A DNA stretch of 64,000 nucleotides, from positions 198,949 to 262,948 of the forward strand of contig JH720385.1 of the NCBI GenBank assembly GCA_000231825.2, written 5' to 3'. A program made the position numbers and the translations under genes. The notes below the pieces were generated by a model, which saw only the letters and a list, made by a program, of their open reading frames with translations, made no database searches and was not told where the DNA came from. Positions 11,431 to 24,934 of this stretch are shown piece after piece. This DNA comes from Tetrahymena elliotti 4EA (lineage: Eukaryota; Ciliophora; Oligohymenophorea; Hymenostomatida; Tetrahymenidae). Positions within the stretch are counted from its first letter, which is position 1; every line of letters starts with the position of its first letter.

Positions 11431-13814
11431 ATGTTTTATCAAAAGGAGTTGCGCAATTCATAAAATAATTAGCTTCAAAATTATCCATCTCAATTATCTC
11501 CAAAGAATTATTCCCTAGGATATCAAAGGGGAAGAGAATATTCTTTTTAGTATTAAAATAATTAATCGTATAATTAAGACAGAAGATAAGATCCTATTTT
11601 CTAAAATAATTCTAATAATCATGTAAAGTAGATTGGATAGAAAGCATTAATTAATTGGTTTTTATAATTTTATTAACAATATAAACTAGATGAATGATTA
11701 AATATTATCAAGTCAAAGCATGAAAGTAGGAAAAGATAAATCTAATTCACCAATAAGGTAGATTTATGAAGCACCTCCTCTTAATCCAATAAACTGTACT
11801 TCTTCATATTCAAATCTGTACCCAGTTACGTATTAAACCATGATGAATTATAACCACAGATATTAAGACTATTCTCCAAATACTAAATAAGTAGGAAATT
11901 ATGATTTCTATATATATTTTTTAATATCAAAAGTAGAAAACTAATTAAATTCATAATTTGAATTTTTAAATCATAAAATAGAATACTTTAGTAGAAGCTG
12001 ATTCTTTAGAAAATACAATTAAAAAGCAGCAAAGCAGAGACTTTTATAAATATTAATTACAATAGATGAATGCACAATAAAATTAGCTCTACTAGCTTAA
12101 TTTGTCTCCATTTTAGAGCTAGACTATAACCCCTCAAAAAAATGTTAGCAATAGATAATCAAGCTAAAATTTCTAAAATAAGATTCAGTAAGCACAATAG
12201 AACTTTATAAAAACAGAAGATTAATAGGATTACTAATAATTAAAATATTCATCACCTATTCCTTAAATTGATAAAACGAATAGAGTTCTCTTCTCTTCAT
12301 CACCATCTTAGAGAATTTAAGAATAGAATGCATATGATTAAAAGGATTAAACCCAAATATAATAGTAATCTAGCAAACTATATTAGACAAAAAATAAAAA
12401 CATGTATGACTCCATTCATAGAAATGTAAATGAAATAGTTAGTAAATATTTTAAACCAATTAATAAAGATTAAAAAGGGTAAACCGAAAAGCTAGAAACC
12501 TAGTCTATGCATTAACTTTAGAATAACTACAAAAATAATACTGAATATATAACTTCAAGAAATAATTCTTAAATTTAAGATAAAAACTGGTCTCCTCTCT
12601 TTTCTCCTAACTCAAGATAGAATAATAATTCTAACAATTCAATTTATAGCTAACCCTATGAATTGTAAACCATACAAACTTAACCAGATTCTTAATAATA
12701 TAAACTTTTTCAAGATAGACCTGCACAATAACTGGACCAATCCTATTCAAAATATATAACACCTGAAACTTAAAGGATTCTTTAAAAATGGAATAGTAAT
12801 GGTGCAGAAAGTATAGTAAAATAAAATAACTAACAAAATTACAACAGAATGTAAGAATATGAAATAAAAAACTAGATGTAATTTGGGAGTCTAGGATCTA
12901 GTTAAAGATAGCAGTAATCATATTAGTAGTAATAATTTGGTGAATTTAATGCTTAATAGTCTTTTAATCCATCATATTATCAACAAAATATCAATTCATT
13001 TAATAATAATACACTTAAAAAAGAAATTGCAAACAATAAATTTAATCAAGAAAATACTCAATCTTTTAGCAATATTGAGCCCACAGAAGAAAGCAATAGC
13101 TAAGAATAAAATTTAAAAAATTATGTTCTATTTGGAAAATAAAACTAAGACATGTCATCAAGTCAATTAAATTAAGGATTTATATAAAGTAATTAGCCAA
13201 CATTACAAAGTATTTAGTAATTAAATACAATAAATAACATTTCGAATATTGATAGATAAACTAGATTTGATATCAGTATTTAAGAATAAAATAGAATGCT
13301 TTAGGATGCTAACATTAATTCATTAGAGGATTTTAATTCATTTGAATAAGAGCAAGACTAAAACCTTTAATCTTAAAATTAAAATAACATCATTTATGAT
13401 TCTAATGAAATGTTTGACTTGAAAACTAAATCAAAATAAAATGGAAAAAAAGCTAATAAAAACTTCTAAGAAAGTGAAGTATTCTAAAGTTTACAAAGTA
13501 CCCAACCTGATAATATATTAACACCAAGTATGTTAAATTTACTTAGTCAAGATGTCAAAAAAAGAAAAGGGTCATTAGAAAATCAACAAACTGAGTCTCA
13601 TTAAGATTTAACACTTAAATCGTTATTAAACATTCCTAAATCTCTACAAAAAATAAGCCAAACAAATGAAGACAAAGTAAATTTTTTGAGAATGAAATCT
13701 TATTAATTTTATTTTATAAAATAGAAAAAATAGAAAACCTAATCACTTCTAGCTTTTTAAGTAGTTAGCACTATTTTAATTTTAATTTTGTTATATATTT
13801 TGTTATTAAAATGA
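11431..13814 (+). CDS. Q/N/S-rich protein with C-terminal membrane anchor
   Basis: Exons 11431-11622, 11690-11890 and 11934-13814 join in frame to about 757 aa under the ciliate code. A further 48-nt GT-AG stretch near 13678-13725 could be spliced without changing frame. Almost the whole protein is low-complexity Asn/Gln/Ser/Tyr with scattered S-P and T-P sites (SPNSRQNNNSNNSIYSQPYE region). A small conserved-looking patch is ILTPSMLNLLSQDVKKRKGS near the end. The last about 25 residues form one hydrophobic segment (AFQVVSTILILILLYILLLK) right before TGA 13812-13814, so a tail-anchored topology is inferred, with the disordered part in the cytosol. No known family is recognised. Confidence 0.65.
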
Positions 13815-15526
13815 TCATTATTTCAAATAATTTGCTTCTATCTAACAACACTATTAGTTTCTAAAAAATTAACAAAATATTAGGATGAAATATTTTTTCT
13901 TTTGTTTTTCAATCTGTATATAATCATTCTCAAAAAAATTTGCAAAAAAAATAAAATACCATAAAAATTTAACTCTGCTTTTATAATACCTTTAGAATTA
14001 ATTAATAATTCATTAAAAATAATAATGAAACAAAAAAAACTGCTTTATCTTTTGAAAGATTTAAGCAAAAACAAAAATTAGTTCAAATATCTAATGAAAA
14101 ATAATATAATTTGTTTAAAATAAGTCCCCTAAAAGATGAAATTGCTTCAATCATAATTATTTTTATCAATTTGTAAAATAATAAATAATGGTTTACTTAC
14201 TTTTAATTTAAGATAAAATAATTTAAGGTATATATAAACCGCTGATATATAAAAATGTAATATTTCATTCAAATTGTTAAAGACTGCTTTAATAATAGCA
14301 TTCTTTAAAAAATCTTTACTTTTAGTTAAAATAAACACTCAAATAATGCGAATAAGATCAAATTTTATTTTTGGATATCCACTCAATTATTAGAATAAAA
14401 ATAAAAAAATAACAATTTACAAAGTGAATGCTAACAAATTAACTATTAAAACGATTAAAATCTTCTTAATAAATTCAATCATTAATAAAAATCAATTAGA
14501 TAATAAATCGAACATTAAAGTTCTAATAAAAATTCTGATAATAAATAAACAGAATAAACAGCCTATCTGAATAAATAATTCGAATGATGTGATATCAAAT
14601 ATCTAAGAAAAAAGTGTGATGGATATCATGAATATTGTTCTCACAAAGGGAGGGAGAAATAGGTATGATAGATCTAATCCAATTGTTTTTTTAAAAGAAT
14701 AACACAAATTTTTGAGAATTATTATTTTATACTTTTTTTAATTTTAGAGAAACACCAGTAAATATTTTTAATTTGCAATAATAAATAAGTCTTTTCTGCC
14801 TAAATCAATCATTCTATTTTTATTTTAAAATTTATTAATATGATTTCGCTTTGTATCTAAATTGATATTGTTCAATTGAATTATTTAATCATATTTTTTA
14901 CCACCAATCATATCATAAATAAATGCTTGAAACAAAAAATTTGGTTAAAGCCTTCAAATAAATTGAGAATTAAAAAAGAAAAAATCTTTTAATATTTTTT
15001 ATAACTTTTTTTTTGGAAGGATAGCAAGATTGATAATGAATAAATAAAAAAACTTGAAGAAAATAATTTCATGAGTTAATTATCTATTATTAATAGAAAA
15101 ATCTACTTGTAGATTAGTGAAACAAAAATTTATTTTGTGTTTTCAATTATAAATGCTTATGAGTACTTCAAAGACTAAATTTAAAAATAAGCATAAATAA
15201 ATTTTTAATTCACGGATTCACTTTTCTTAATCAAAAATTAATTATTTTTTAATTCTCAAATTTTTAAATTCAATATTAATGTAGATAGATTTTTTTTTAG
15301 ATTTAAAAATAAGATAATTTTCTTTGTTTTCATAATTTTATTAAAAAAAAAATATCAAATAAAAAAATCTAAAAACAAATAATATCTACTTGAATTCTTG
15401 ATAGTGGAATAAATAAAAAACAACCTAGCTTTTTAATAGATAAATCTCTTGAAAAAGAAAATGTAATAAAACAGTTAATAAAACCAAAAAAAATAAAATA
15501 AGCCTTAGTTATAATAGTAATAATAA
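13815..15526. other. intergenic, one possible small exon
   Basis: AT-rich spacer. A short stretch at about 14575-14700 reads well in one frame (VMDIMNIVLTKGGRNRYDRS) but has no convincing start, splice partners or homology. The rest shows no coding potential. Confidence 0.4.
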
Positions 15527-17668
15527 ATGAGCAGTTTTGAAGAGCTGAATACAGAAAACTTTTAATAGTAACCTGATGAATGGTAAAAGATAGATAATTA
15601 ATAATAACCTAATTAGCAAGATTTTTAATAGTTATCAATTAATTAGTCAAAAATGAATAGCTGGTAAATTCTTTCTTAAAAATAATAATAATTACCTTCC
15701 AATTAATAATCTCAAATTGAGCCTCCTTCTACTGAGATACCATTCAATCATATTCATATAATTAAAAATTTACATAAACCTAACCTAGCTGATCCTTATG
15801 ATTATTAATTTTTCAAGAAATTAGAAGAAGAAGATGATGATATAGAGGAAGTTGATAAGAAAAAATAACCTTATAATTTGGTTAAACGTTTTAAAACATT
15901 CAATCCTGCTAATCCTAAACACTATGAATATTTAGTTTAAATGACAGAATATCATAATAAACATAAACCTAAACATTTTCCTAATCCCTCTGATCCTTAC
16001 CATGATTCACATTTAGAAAAATCATAAGATATTGGGTTGAATTCTGATGATAAATTGGAAGTTGTTGATAATAATCAACATAATCATTAAAATTTAAATA
16101 AGCCAGAATAAAAAGGAATAGATTTAACCATCCCTAATTTAATAGCAGAAATGTAAATAGATGATGATATCTAGGAAGTTTTTAAATAAAAAGGAGAAAA
16201 TAAAAATTCTTATGATTTAGAAAAAGGATTAATTTTAGATGTCAAAACTTTTTAAAAGCACTTTTAATTCAATAATTCTGAAGATTAGACTATCCCTGTT
16301 ATGGCTTCAGTTAAAACCCTTGAATAAACTAGTAATACTGAAGTTGAAACAAATTTACTTGAAGGAAGACCAAATCTTGATTTAATTTGTGTCATTGATA
16401 ATTCTGGGTCAATGAGTGGTTCAAAAATAAAAAATGTCTAAAATACTATCTTGTACTTAATTGATATGCTCAATGACAAAGACAGATTGTCATTAATCTT
16501 ATTTAATTCAGAATCTAAATAATTGTGTGGATTAAAAAAGATTAACTAATAAAATAAATCTAAGCTTGAAAAAATTGTCAAGTCAATTAAAGGAGAAGGA
16601 GGAACAGATATCGCAAGCGGTATGGAGAAGGCTTTTTAAATCTTATAAAATAGAAAATAAAAAAATCAAGTTAGCTCTATTTTCTTACTCTCTGATGGAT
16701 AAGATAATGAATCTGATTAAAAAATAAGAAAATTATTGAACACCACTTTCTTACCACTATCTGATGAATGCTTCACTATACACTCTTTTGGATTTGGTAA
16801 TGATCATGATGGTCCTCTTATGCAAAGTATTGCACAAATAAAGGATGGAAGCTTTTACTATGTCGAGAGAAATGATCAAGTAGATGAGTTCTTCATTGAT
16901 GCACTAGGTGGTCTGTTTTCAGTAGTTGGCTAAGATATTAACATTACTGTCTAGGTTAATACACAAAATTAAATGTTCCAAAAATTTTTCTAAAGCTCTT
17001 ATATTTCTAAAACTTATGGACCTATGTGGAAAACTGTTACCAAAAACGAAGAACTAGCTATCAAAATTAACTAGATTTTCTAAGGAGTTTCTAAGGATTT
17101 CATATTTGAAATTACTGTCCCAAAATCTGAAGTATTAGAGTTATAAGATTTTGAAAGAAACCTAGAGTTGTTAAATATTCAAGTAACTGCAATTCCTCTT
17201 AATCCTGAATATACCACAAAAGTAGTTAAACATAATAATTTAGTTTTGACTCTATTTACATAATATGAAAATGTTCCACAAGACTCAGAAATAAATGATA
17301 ATGTCGAGTTTAACTATCTTAGAGTAAAGGCTGCAGAATCTATAGAACAAGCAATAAAATTTGCAGATAAAAATGAATTTAAAGAAGGATAAGCTGTTCT
17401 ATCTGAAATGCTTAAAAAAATAGAAAAATCTCATCCAAATAACCAAGCCAAACTTCAAGTAATAAAATAAGATTTAGTTTAATGTTAACATAATGTTTAG
17501 CCTCAATAATATCAAAACTCAGGTAAATTCAAACTACAATAATAATGTAACAATAACTACAATTAATAATCATATGCTATCAGAAGCAACGATATTTATT
17601 AAGCTCCTATGCAAAAATAGATGGTTCAAGCATAATAAATGTTCAAGCAAAACCAGCAGTAAAATTGA
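15527..17668 (+). CDS. von Willebrand factor A-domain protein (copy A)
   Basis: One uninterrupted 714-codon frame (713 aa) ending QQQN-TGA. Residues 1-60 are Q-rich; about 60-180 are acidic and His/Pro-rich (NPANPKHYEY, NPSDPYHDSH). From about 205 the conserved part starts with YDLEKGLILDVKTFQKHF. The VWA domain (about 285-470) has an intact MIDAS: VIDNSGSM with Asp291, the GEGGTDIASG Thr about 360, and LLSDGQD Asp about 390. It continues into FGFGNDHDG..MQSIAQIKDG and a C-terminal beta-rich region (DINITVQV, FIFEITVP, VEFNYLRVKAAE) like the Vwaint region of plant and fungal VWA proteins. No signal peptide or TM is visible, so an intracellular metal-dependent binding protein is inferred. Copies B and C follow in tandem. 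Confidence 0.9.
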
Positions 17669-17939
17669 TTATTAAATTTTGAAATTTATTAAGATTTCTA
17701 TATTAATGTATGAGAAAAGTTAATAAATACTACCAATATGTAATTTATACTGTTAAATTTTTTAGTTTTTGTTAATAATCATAAAAATGATACATCTTAA
17801 AAAATATCTTTTAGTTTTACATACTATTGATTTTCATTCTGAATAAATTCACATACATTTTATTTAGTCTTTAATTTTAATATCTTTTAACCTTTAAAAT
17901 AATATTTTAATCACAATATTTTATACTCTTGAATTGCAC

Positions 17940-19835
17940 AACAAATATTTATATAATTAAATATACAAATCTTGTGGCGAGGTGAGAAGATGCATGTCAC
18001 TCACACTCTGAGTTAATATATTATAATTTGTTTTTTTGATTTTTCTTCAATTTAATATGTTTATTTAATCAATTCATAGCCACTCTTTAAATCTATGACA
18101 AAAGATGAAAAAATTATAAAAAGCTTTTTAGGTTTTTGTAATCAAAAAAAGAAACTATGTCGTTTTGAAACACTCCTTTTTTATATTAATTCACATTAAT
18201 ACAATAATTTTGTTTAATTTTTATCAGAGAATATCCTAATAATATTTTGTTTTCAGATTGAAAGTAAAAGGTACTATTTTTTGTTTGCTATTCAAGTTTT
18301 TACAATAGGAATAATTATAACCATAAAAATTTGATTTTTTACTTATCTTATTAAGTTAATACAAAGCTATATTTTTCTATTAAGATAGTATTTAAAAATA
18401 GGCAATAATTCATTGTGAATTAATCTTTTATTATCTAAAAATAAATATCTAAAGAAATTAAAACATACAAACTCATAAAATTGTTAGATTTATATGTAAA
18501 AGTTTATGGACATAAGTATGATTTATTGAATTTTATCTTGTGAATTTTTTTTTAGGTTAACATTCAGTTTATAAATTCCTTTTTAAAAAAATAGTTTGAG
18601 CTATAATTGATTTTTAGGGTAATAATCTTTCAAAGATTTTAGAATAGAATATTTAAAAAAAAATCATGAGCAATTTTTAAAATAACTCCTTTCCTTTCTT
18701 GGACCATTCCCATTAAAAAAGTTAATCCTGTCTTAAATATCAATAATTTAGATGAAAATAAGTATGAATATTGAATTTTATATTTATGAATTCTTTTTTT
18801 AGGTTAGCATTCTCTTTATACCTTACCTTTTGAGTAAAATATGGCTTGAATGATAATTTGTTGTTAGGTTACATATTAGCAAATTAAGGCAAACTATTTC
18901 AAAATGAAGTGAAAGATATTATTACCAAAGATTTAAATGTTTTAAAGAAGGAGATAAAAATATAAGTTACATAAAAAGAATGAAGAATTAATAAGAAAAG
19001 AAGAAAAAAAAGAGAAAGAATTAAAGAAAAAAAGGAAGGATCTTTTCTTTCAGAGATTTTAGAATATTTAACTAAAACCTTGAGCAATTTTTTAGGAACT
19101 CCTTTATTGGAATAGTTAATTAAAAAAGTCAATCTTCATCTCAATCAAATATCAATAATTTAATTCAGTCAAAATAAGCTAAATATTTTAACTATAATTC
19201 TTCATAATTAATGCTCAACTCATAGTGAAAGTAAATAGTAAGTTTAAAATATAAATACTTAATAAAGAAGGTAAAATGACTTGATAGTAATGTCTGACTT
19301 CTCATAATAAAATTAAAAAATATTACAATTAAAAATGTATTGCATAATAAATTATGTAATATGTTTATTAGAAAATATTTATTATTCGAGAAGTACAATA
19401 AAGTTGCAATTTGTACTTATTCTTAATTATTATAGAATTTCTATTCTTGAATTAATTCTAAATGCATTTTAGTTATTCTTAATTGAAAAATTTCAAAAAA
19501 TGTAAAATCTAAGTCAACAAAATTTTGTTAATTTCACTGATAAAATAATTTTAAGTTATTTTTTATTAATTTATTTAAGAAGTCAAAATCTGAGTACTAT
19601 TGTGATTTGATTTTAAATGTAGTATTTGGTTGGCTAAAGATAATATAATCTTATCATTTAAAATTAATTATTCATTGGTTTTAATGATTAATTCTCGATT
19701 GGTATTGTGATAATATATTACTTTGTTTTTTTTAATTTAACAAATAAATAATAAAAATGTTTGATTTTTTTTAATTTTATTTAATATTTTTTATTTACTT
19801 TACAATTTTTAGTTGATAGATAATATAAAAAGATT
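17940..19835. repeat. long diverged repeat, copy 2 (uninterrupted)
   Basis: Second copy of the sequence at 8375-9189 plus 10615-11240. At about 19155-19175 the left and right halves are contiguous (ATTTAATTCA directly followed by GTCAAAATAA), while in copy 1 they are separated by about 1.4 kb holding the AIG1-like gene. An internal duplication is visible: the TGAATT(C)TTTTTTT..AGGTTA.CATTC motif occurs at about 18540 and 18788. No open frame of note. Confidence 0.75.
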
Positions 19836-19937
19836 TTGCATAAACTTAGTAAATATTCATATTTCCTTAAAATAAATAATTACTTGAAATGTTGATAAAG
19901 CATTCAAAAAGCTCTTTTTTAGTAAATAACAAAGGAT

Positions 19938-20336
19938 ATGAAAAATAAATCTACTTAAACATCAAATAGCTCAAATAATGAGAATTTAGAATTAAACTTC
20001 AATGATTTACTCAAGAGTAAATTAGATAAAAATGTATATGTGATAAATTATGATTTTTAAAAATGTTTGAAATGCAATCTCCATTATTAAATATTAAAAT
20101 CAACTTCTGTGCCCATATTTTCTTATAAATATTTTACTTTCTGTCAAAAAAAGTTCATTCTCAAAGAAATTAAGGAGATCAAATAAGACTTTATTTTCTC
20201 AATCAGCTTGATCCGAAGAATGAATTAATTTTTTGGGTAAATATAAATTTCAAATTAGTATTTATCTAGAATAATAAATTAATAAAAAATTAACAATCAA
20301 AAACACCAAAATCTTTTCAAACCATTCAATCATTGA
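19938..20336 (+). CDS. small hypothetical protein
   Basis: A 133-codon frame under the ciliate code (132 aa). It has a polar Asn/Ser N-terminus, a CxxC in QKCLKCNLHYQ about residue 45, an aromatic stretch (IFSYKYFTFCQKKF) and a basic C-terminus ending at TGA 20334-20336. The last about 35 codons might instead be intron/UTR, since GTAAAT occurs at 20237. Not recognised; composition is protein-like but the gene is unproven. Confidence 0.4.
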
Positions 20337-20358
20337 AAAAGAAATATCTGCATAATTT

Positions 20359-20556
20359 ATGGGACAATCAAATTCTAATATGAATACTTAAAATTCTAAA
20401 GAAAATACAAACTAAAAACATCCTAACTCAACATAAAAATCTAATGATATGTAGTCAGATAAAAAACCAGTATAAGAATAACAACCAGGTAGATACCCTG
20501 TATATTATTACAACAGACAAACAGGCGATTATGAAGAAGTTAAACCTGAAAATTGA
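20359..20556 (+). CDS. 65-aa protein with myristoylation-type N-terminus
   Basis: ATG 20359 to TGA 20554-20556, 65 aa, in a single frame. It begins MGQSNSN, which fits the N-myristoylation pattern (Gly2, small residue at position 6). The middle is Asn/Ser/Gln/Lys-rich, and the end is more ordered, GRYPVYYYNRQTGDYEEVKP. A membrane-associated small polar protein is inferred. It starts 22 bp after the preceding frame ends. Too short for homology by eye. Confidence 0.45.
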
Positions 20557-20684
20557 AATAAAATGGTCATAGTATAATACTTCAATTTTAAACATTAAAG
20601 TTAATTTATAAATTGATTTCTTTTTGTATGTTAATAATTGAATCATCAATCATCAATTTTTAAATTTATATATACAGTATATCT

Positions 20685-20810
20685 TCATGTTGGGAACCCC
20701 ATATCTTGAGGATCTCCTTTTTGTAGACAAAATTTTATAATAGGTTCTTGGGTAAAGTATTTGGTACCATCAGTGTCCAAGTTACAGAGGTTCTACTTAT
20801 TATATTTAAT
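20685..20810 (-). pseudogene. isolated coding-like fragment
   Basis: The minus strand reads NLCNLDTDGTKYF, then IIKFCLQKGDPQDMGFPT and TGA (20687-20685). Base composition here is clearly less AT-rich than the surroundings, as in real exons, with two Cys and an ordered residue mix. No upstream exon, start or family could be identified on this strand, so it looks like the last exon of an eroded gene. Confidence is only that it is coding-derived. Confidence 0.35.
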
Positions 20811-21705
20811 AAATCTTTGTAGCATAGCATATAAGCTTTAATTTATATTTTGTAAAAATAAAGTAATTTTTAAGTTGAATGATCAATTCATCCATATCAT
20901 TTACAGTAAATTAATCTTTAAGAAAAATTTCAATCTTTATCTAAAATATTCATTAGCTAGATTTTTTTTCTAAATTTCTTTGATTATTTTACATTTACTT
21001 CTCTCATACTGTTTTTTTAGACTAAAGAAATTAAACTGTTAAAAATTCAAAATAAATTTCATAGTATTTTATTTTTGTTGCTTTTTTAAAAAAATGAGAT
21101 TTGAATCAGCTTTACTTTTATTTTAATATATTTTTTATTTATTTATCATAAATGGTACAAACAAACATACATTACTATTAAGATAAAAACTTCAAATGAA
21201 AATTAGAAAATGAATAAATAATTAATAACTTATGTTTATTGGAAGATTCCAAAAATTATTGTGGATAAATAAACAAACCTTCAAAATTTTCAAAATTTGA
21301 TATAATTTATGAATATTTATATTAAAAATATTTTTTTTAAATAATAAAAAAAAGTTTGTTTTAAATTCGCTCTATAAAATTTTATTTTATTTGCATTATT
21401 ATAGAAGCGAAGGAATGTTTTAGACGCTAAATTAAAGGAGACACATAAATCATTAACTTTTTTCCTAATCAAAAAACTAATTATTGTATTAATTAATTTG
21501 TTTATAAAAATTGATGTAGACAAATCTTTTATTGTATTTAAATATTTGATGAGAATTGCTTTGTTTAGATGATAATTAATTATTAAAAAAATAAAAAATA
21601 TTGCAAAGAAAAATAAATAATTATTTTATTTACTCCCAATCTGGAAAGCGAAAAGAATAAATAACAACCAACCTTCTAACAAGCTACTTGATCTTTAAAT
21701 ATAAA
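20811..21705. other. AT-rich intergenic region
   Basis: No supported gene. Long A/T tracts and TAATTAAT-type repeats only. Presumably carries the promoter of the VWA gene that starts at 21706. Confidence 0.5.
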
Positions 21706-23640
21706 ATGTAACAAAATAATAATCAAAGTAATAAATTAAATTCCTAAAATAATTAATAAGTACCTTAATCACCTTAGTACTAGTAATAAAGGAATAGTTA
21801 TCAATAACCTCCTAGACAAAACTTTAATTAATAATCTACTTAATAGCAAAATATGAATAATTAGTAATAGCGTCCTTAACAAAATTTTTAGTAGTCACCT
21901 ATATAATAGTAATAAATAAATAATTATTAACGTCCTTATTAGCAAAACTAATAATGGTTACCTAGTCAATCCTATCATTAATCTCCAATTTAGCCTAATT
22001 CTTTATTAAATTAATTACCATTCAACAATTAACCCTATAACCAAATACCTAACTATTTTTAATAAAATTCCAACAATTTTAATTAATCATAATATGCTAA
22101 TTCCCAAAAATTAATAGCAGAAATGTAAGCAAACGATGATATCTAAGAAGTAGTTAAGTAAAAAGAAAGTAATAAAAATTCTTATGATTTAGAAAAGGGA
22201 TTAAGTCTAGATGTCAAAACTCTACAAAAGCACTTTTAATTCAATAATTCCTAAAATTAGACTATCCCTATTATGGTTTCAGTCAAAACCCTTGAATAGA
22301 CTAGTGATATGGAAATTGAGACCAATTTACTTGATGGTAGACCAAATCTTGATTTAATTTGTGTCATTGATAATTCAGGATCTATGTGCGGCTAAAAAAT
22401 AGAAAATGTCAAAAATACTATCTTATAATTAATTGATATGCTCAATGAAAAAGATAGATTATCATTAATCTTATTTAATACTGGTGCTAATCAATTGTGT
22501 GGTTTAAAAAAGATTGATAAATCAAATAAATCTAATCTTGAAAATATTGTAAAATCTATTACTGCCAATGGAGGAACAAATATTACAAGTGGTATGTATT
22601 AAGCCTTTTAAATCTTATAAAATAGAAAATAAAAGAATTCAGTCAGCTCTATCTTCTTGCTCTCTGATGGATAAGACAAAGGGTCAGATTTAAGAATAAG
22701 AGATTTATTGAATACAACTTTCTTACCACTATCAGATGAATGCTTCACTATACACTCTTTTGGATTTGGTAATGATCATGATGGTCCTCTTATGCAAAGT
22801 ATCGCACAAATAAAGGATGGAAGCTTTTACTATGTAGAGAGAAATGATCAAGTAGATGAATTCTTCATAGATGCACTAGGTGGTCTATTTTCAGTAGTTG
22901 GCTAAGATATTAACATTACTGTCTAGGTTAATACACAAAATTAAATGTTCCAAAAATTTTTCAAGAACTCCTATATTTCTAAGACTTATGGACCTATGTG
23001 GAAAACAGTTACCCAAAACAAAGAACTTGCTATCAAAATTGGCTAGATCTTCTAAGGAGTTTCTAAGGATTTCATATTTGAAATAACTGTCCCAAAATCT
23101 GAGATATTAGAGTTATAAGATTTTGAAAGAAACCTAGAGTTGTTAAATATTTAAGTAACTGCAACTCCTATAAATTCTGAATATACCACATAAGTGATTA
23201 AGCAAAATAATTTAGTTTTGACACTTTTTACCTAAAATGAAAAAGTTGCTTAAGACTCAGAAATAAATGACAATGTTGAATTTAACTATCTTAGAGTAAA
23301 GGCTGCAGAAGCAATGGAATAAGCAATAAAATTTGCAGATAGAAATTAATATAATGAAGGATAAGCTGTTCTATCTGACATGCTAAAAAAGATAGAAAAA
23401 TCTCATCCAAATAACTAAGCAAAACTTCAAGTAATAAAAGAAGATTTAATTTAGTGTTAGCAAAATGTTTAACCCTAATAATATTAAAACTAAGGTAAAT
23501 TCCAATTATAATAATAATGCAACAATAACTACAATTAATAATCATATGCTATTAGAAGCAATGATATTTACTAAGCTCCTATGCAAAGATAGATGGTCCA
23601 AGCATAGCAAATGTCTAAACAACACCAACAAAAATTTTGA
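21706..23640 (+). CDS. von Willebrand factor A-domain protein (copy B)
   Basis: Uninterrupted 645-codon frame (644 aa). The N-terminal about 125 residues are Gln/Asn/Pro-rich (YQQQRNSYQQPPRQNFNQQS) and unrelated in order to copy A. From LIAEMQANDDIQEV onward it is near-colinear with copy A to the end (YAIRSNDIYQAPMQ). MIDAS residues are intact (VIDNSGSM, NGGTNITSG, LLSDGQD). A 65-residue block from NTTFLPLSDECF to GGLFSVVG is identical to copy A and nearly identical in DNA, suggesting recent conversion or duplication. Role as for copy A: intracellular VWA adhesion or scaffold protein, substrate unknown. Confidence 0.9.
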
Positions 23641-24934
23641 GTATTTCTAAATTATTTTATTTATTTCAAAGATATATTTGTCAGTTTAAGATATATTATT
23701 GTTTTTATTTGTAGTATAAGTTTACTAATCAAAAGAAAAATGATTTTATTTTTTTTAAATTTTCCATTTTATGCTTATTCCATTTTTCAATAGTAATTAA
23801 TTTTATTTAGCTTTTTAGATTTATTTATGTTTAAATTCATTTTACTTTATTATTAATTTTTGTTCTTCTAAAAAATTAAAGACTTTTCCTTTTATAGAAT
23901 ATAAAAATTAAAAATAATTTTAATCTCAATAAAAAACTCATTATTTTTATCACTACTTTTCCTTAAATTAACTCTAAATATATTTATTTTGATAAAAAGA
24001 TACAAAAAACAATACAAAAATATCAAAAGCAAGATGAAGTATGTTATTAAAACTAATTGAAATTAATAAGGTAATTAATTAATTCTTTTATTTCTTACTT
24101 TTTTTAATTTATTTTGGTAAAATTACCTCAAAAACTATTTTTTTTTCAAGAATAAATTAAAAAATTGTTGGATTTTTTTTGTTTTCAAATTATGCTTAAT
24201 GAAAAAATCTTTTAATAAATAACTAAATTGAGGATCAAATGAAATTCTGATGAAAGAAATAAAATTAATTGTATATTTAGAATCTTGAAAGAAAAATTAC
24301 TTCTACAAAAATAAAATAAATATCGATATTACAATTAAAATTTATAATAATATTGATTGTTGATTGTTTATTTTTAGTTTAGAGAGTTAGTAAAGATTAT
24401 TTATAATATGAAATAAATGCCCAAGAAAGTTCATTTATATGTACTTAAATTTAATAATAAAATATAAAAATCTATCAAATAAATAAATAAAAAATAAAAT
24501 AAGATAAACTTTTTTAAATTTTTTAAAGAAAAATTAGAATAAAAGAATTTTTATTTTCAGGAAAAATTATTGTATTTGTAGATCTATCAAATTTAGTCAA
24601 ATAGATTTAAATCAAACAAAGATAAATCAAAAAGGATTTTAATTATTTTCTATTGAAAATTAATATCTTTGGATAGAAGAAATTGATAGAATCAGAAAAT
24701 AGATACATTTTGGAATCTTTTAAAGAGAAATTAGTTTTCAAAATGTGAAATAATAATCAATTAAAAGTAAAAAATATAAAAAAGAAATCTAAAAATCAAA
24801 ACTATTTTTAAAAAAGCAAATATTCTCTATTTTTTTTATTATTATTTAGGATTGAAAATAAAGGATAATTACTAAAGCTAATCTGAAAAAACAATTTAAT
24901 TTTTCAGAAACAAAATAAAATACTATATTATTAA
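23641..24934. other. AT-rich intergenic region
   Basis: No coding exon or RNA gene recognised. Upstream region of VWA copy C. Confidence 0.5.

Noticed and set aside
20690..20800. structured RNA gene because of local GC enrichment
   Set aside because: No snRNA, SRP or RNase P landmark was recognised, and the minus strand reads better as protein.
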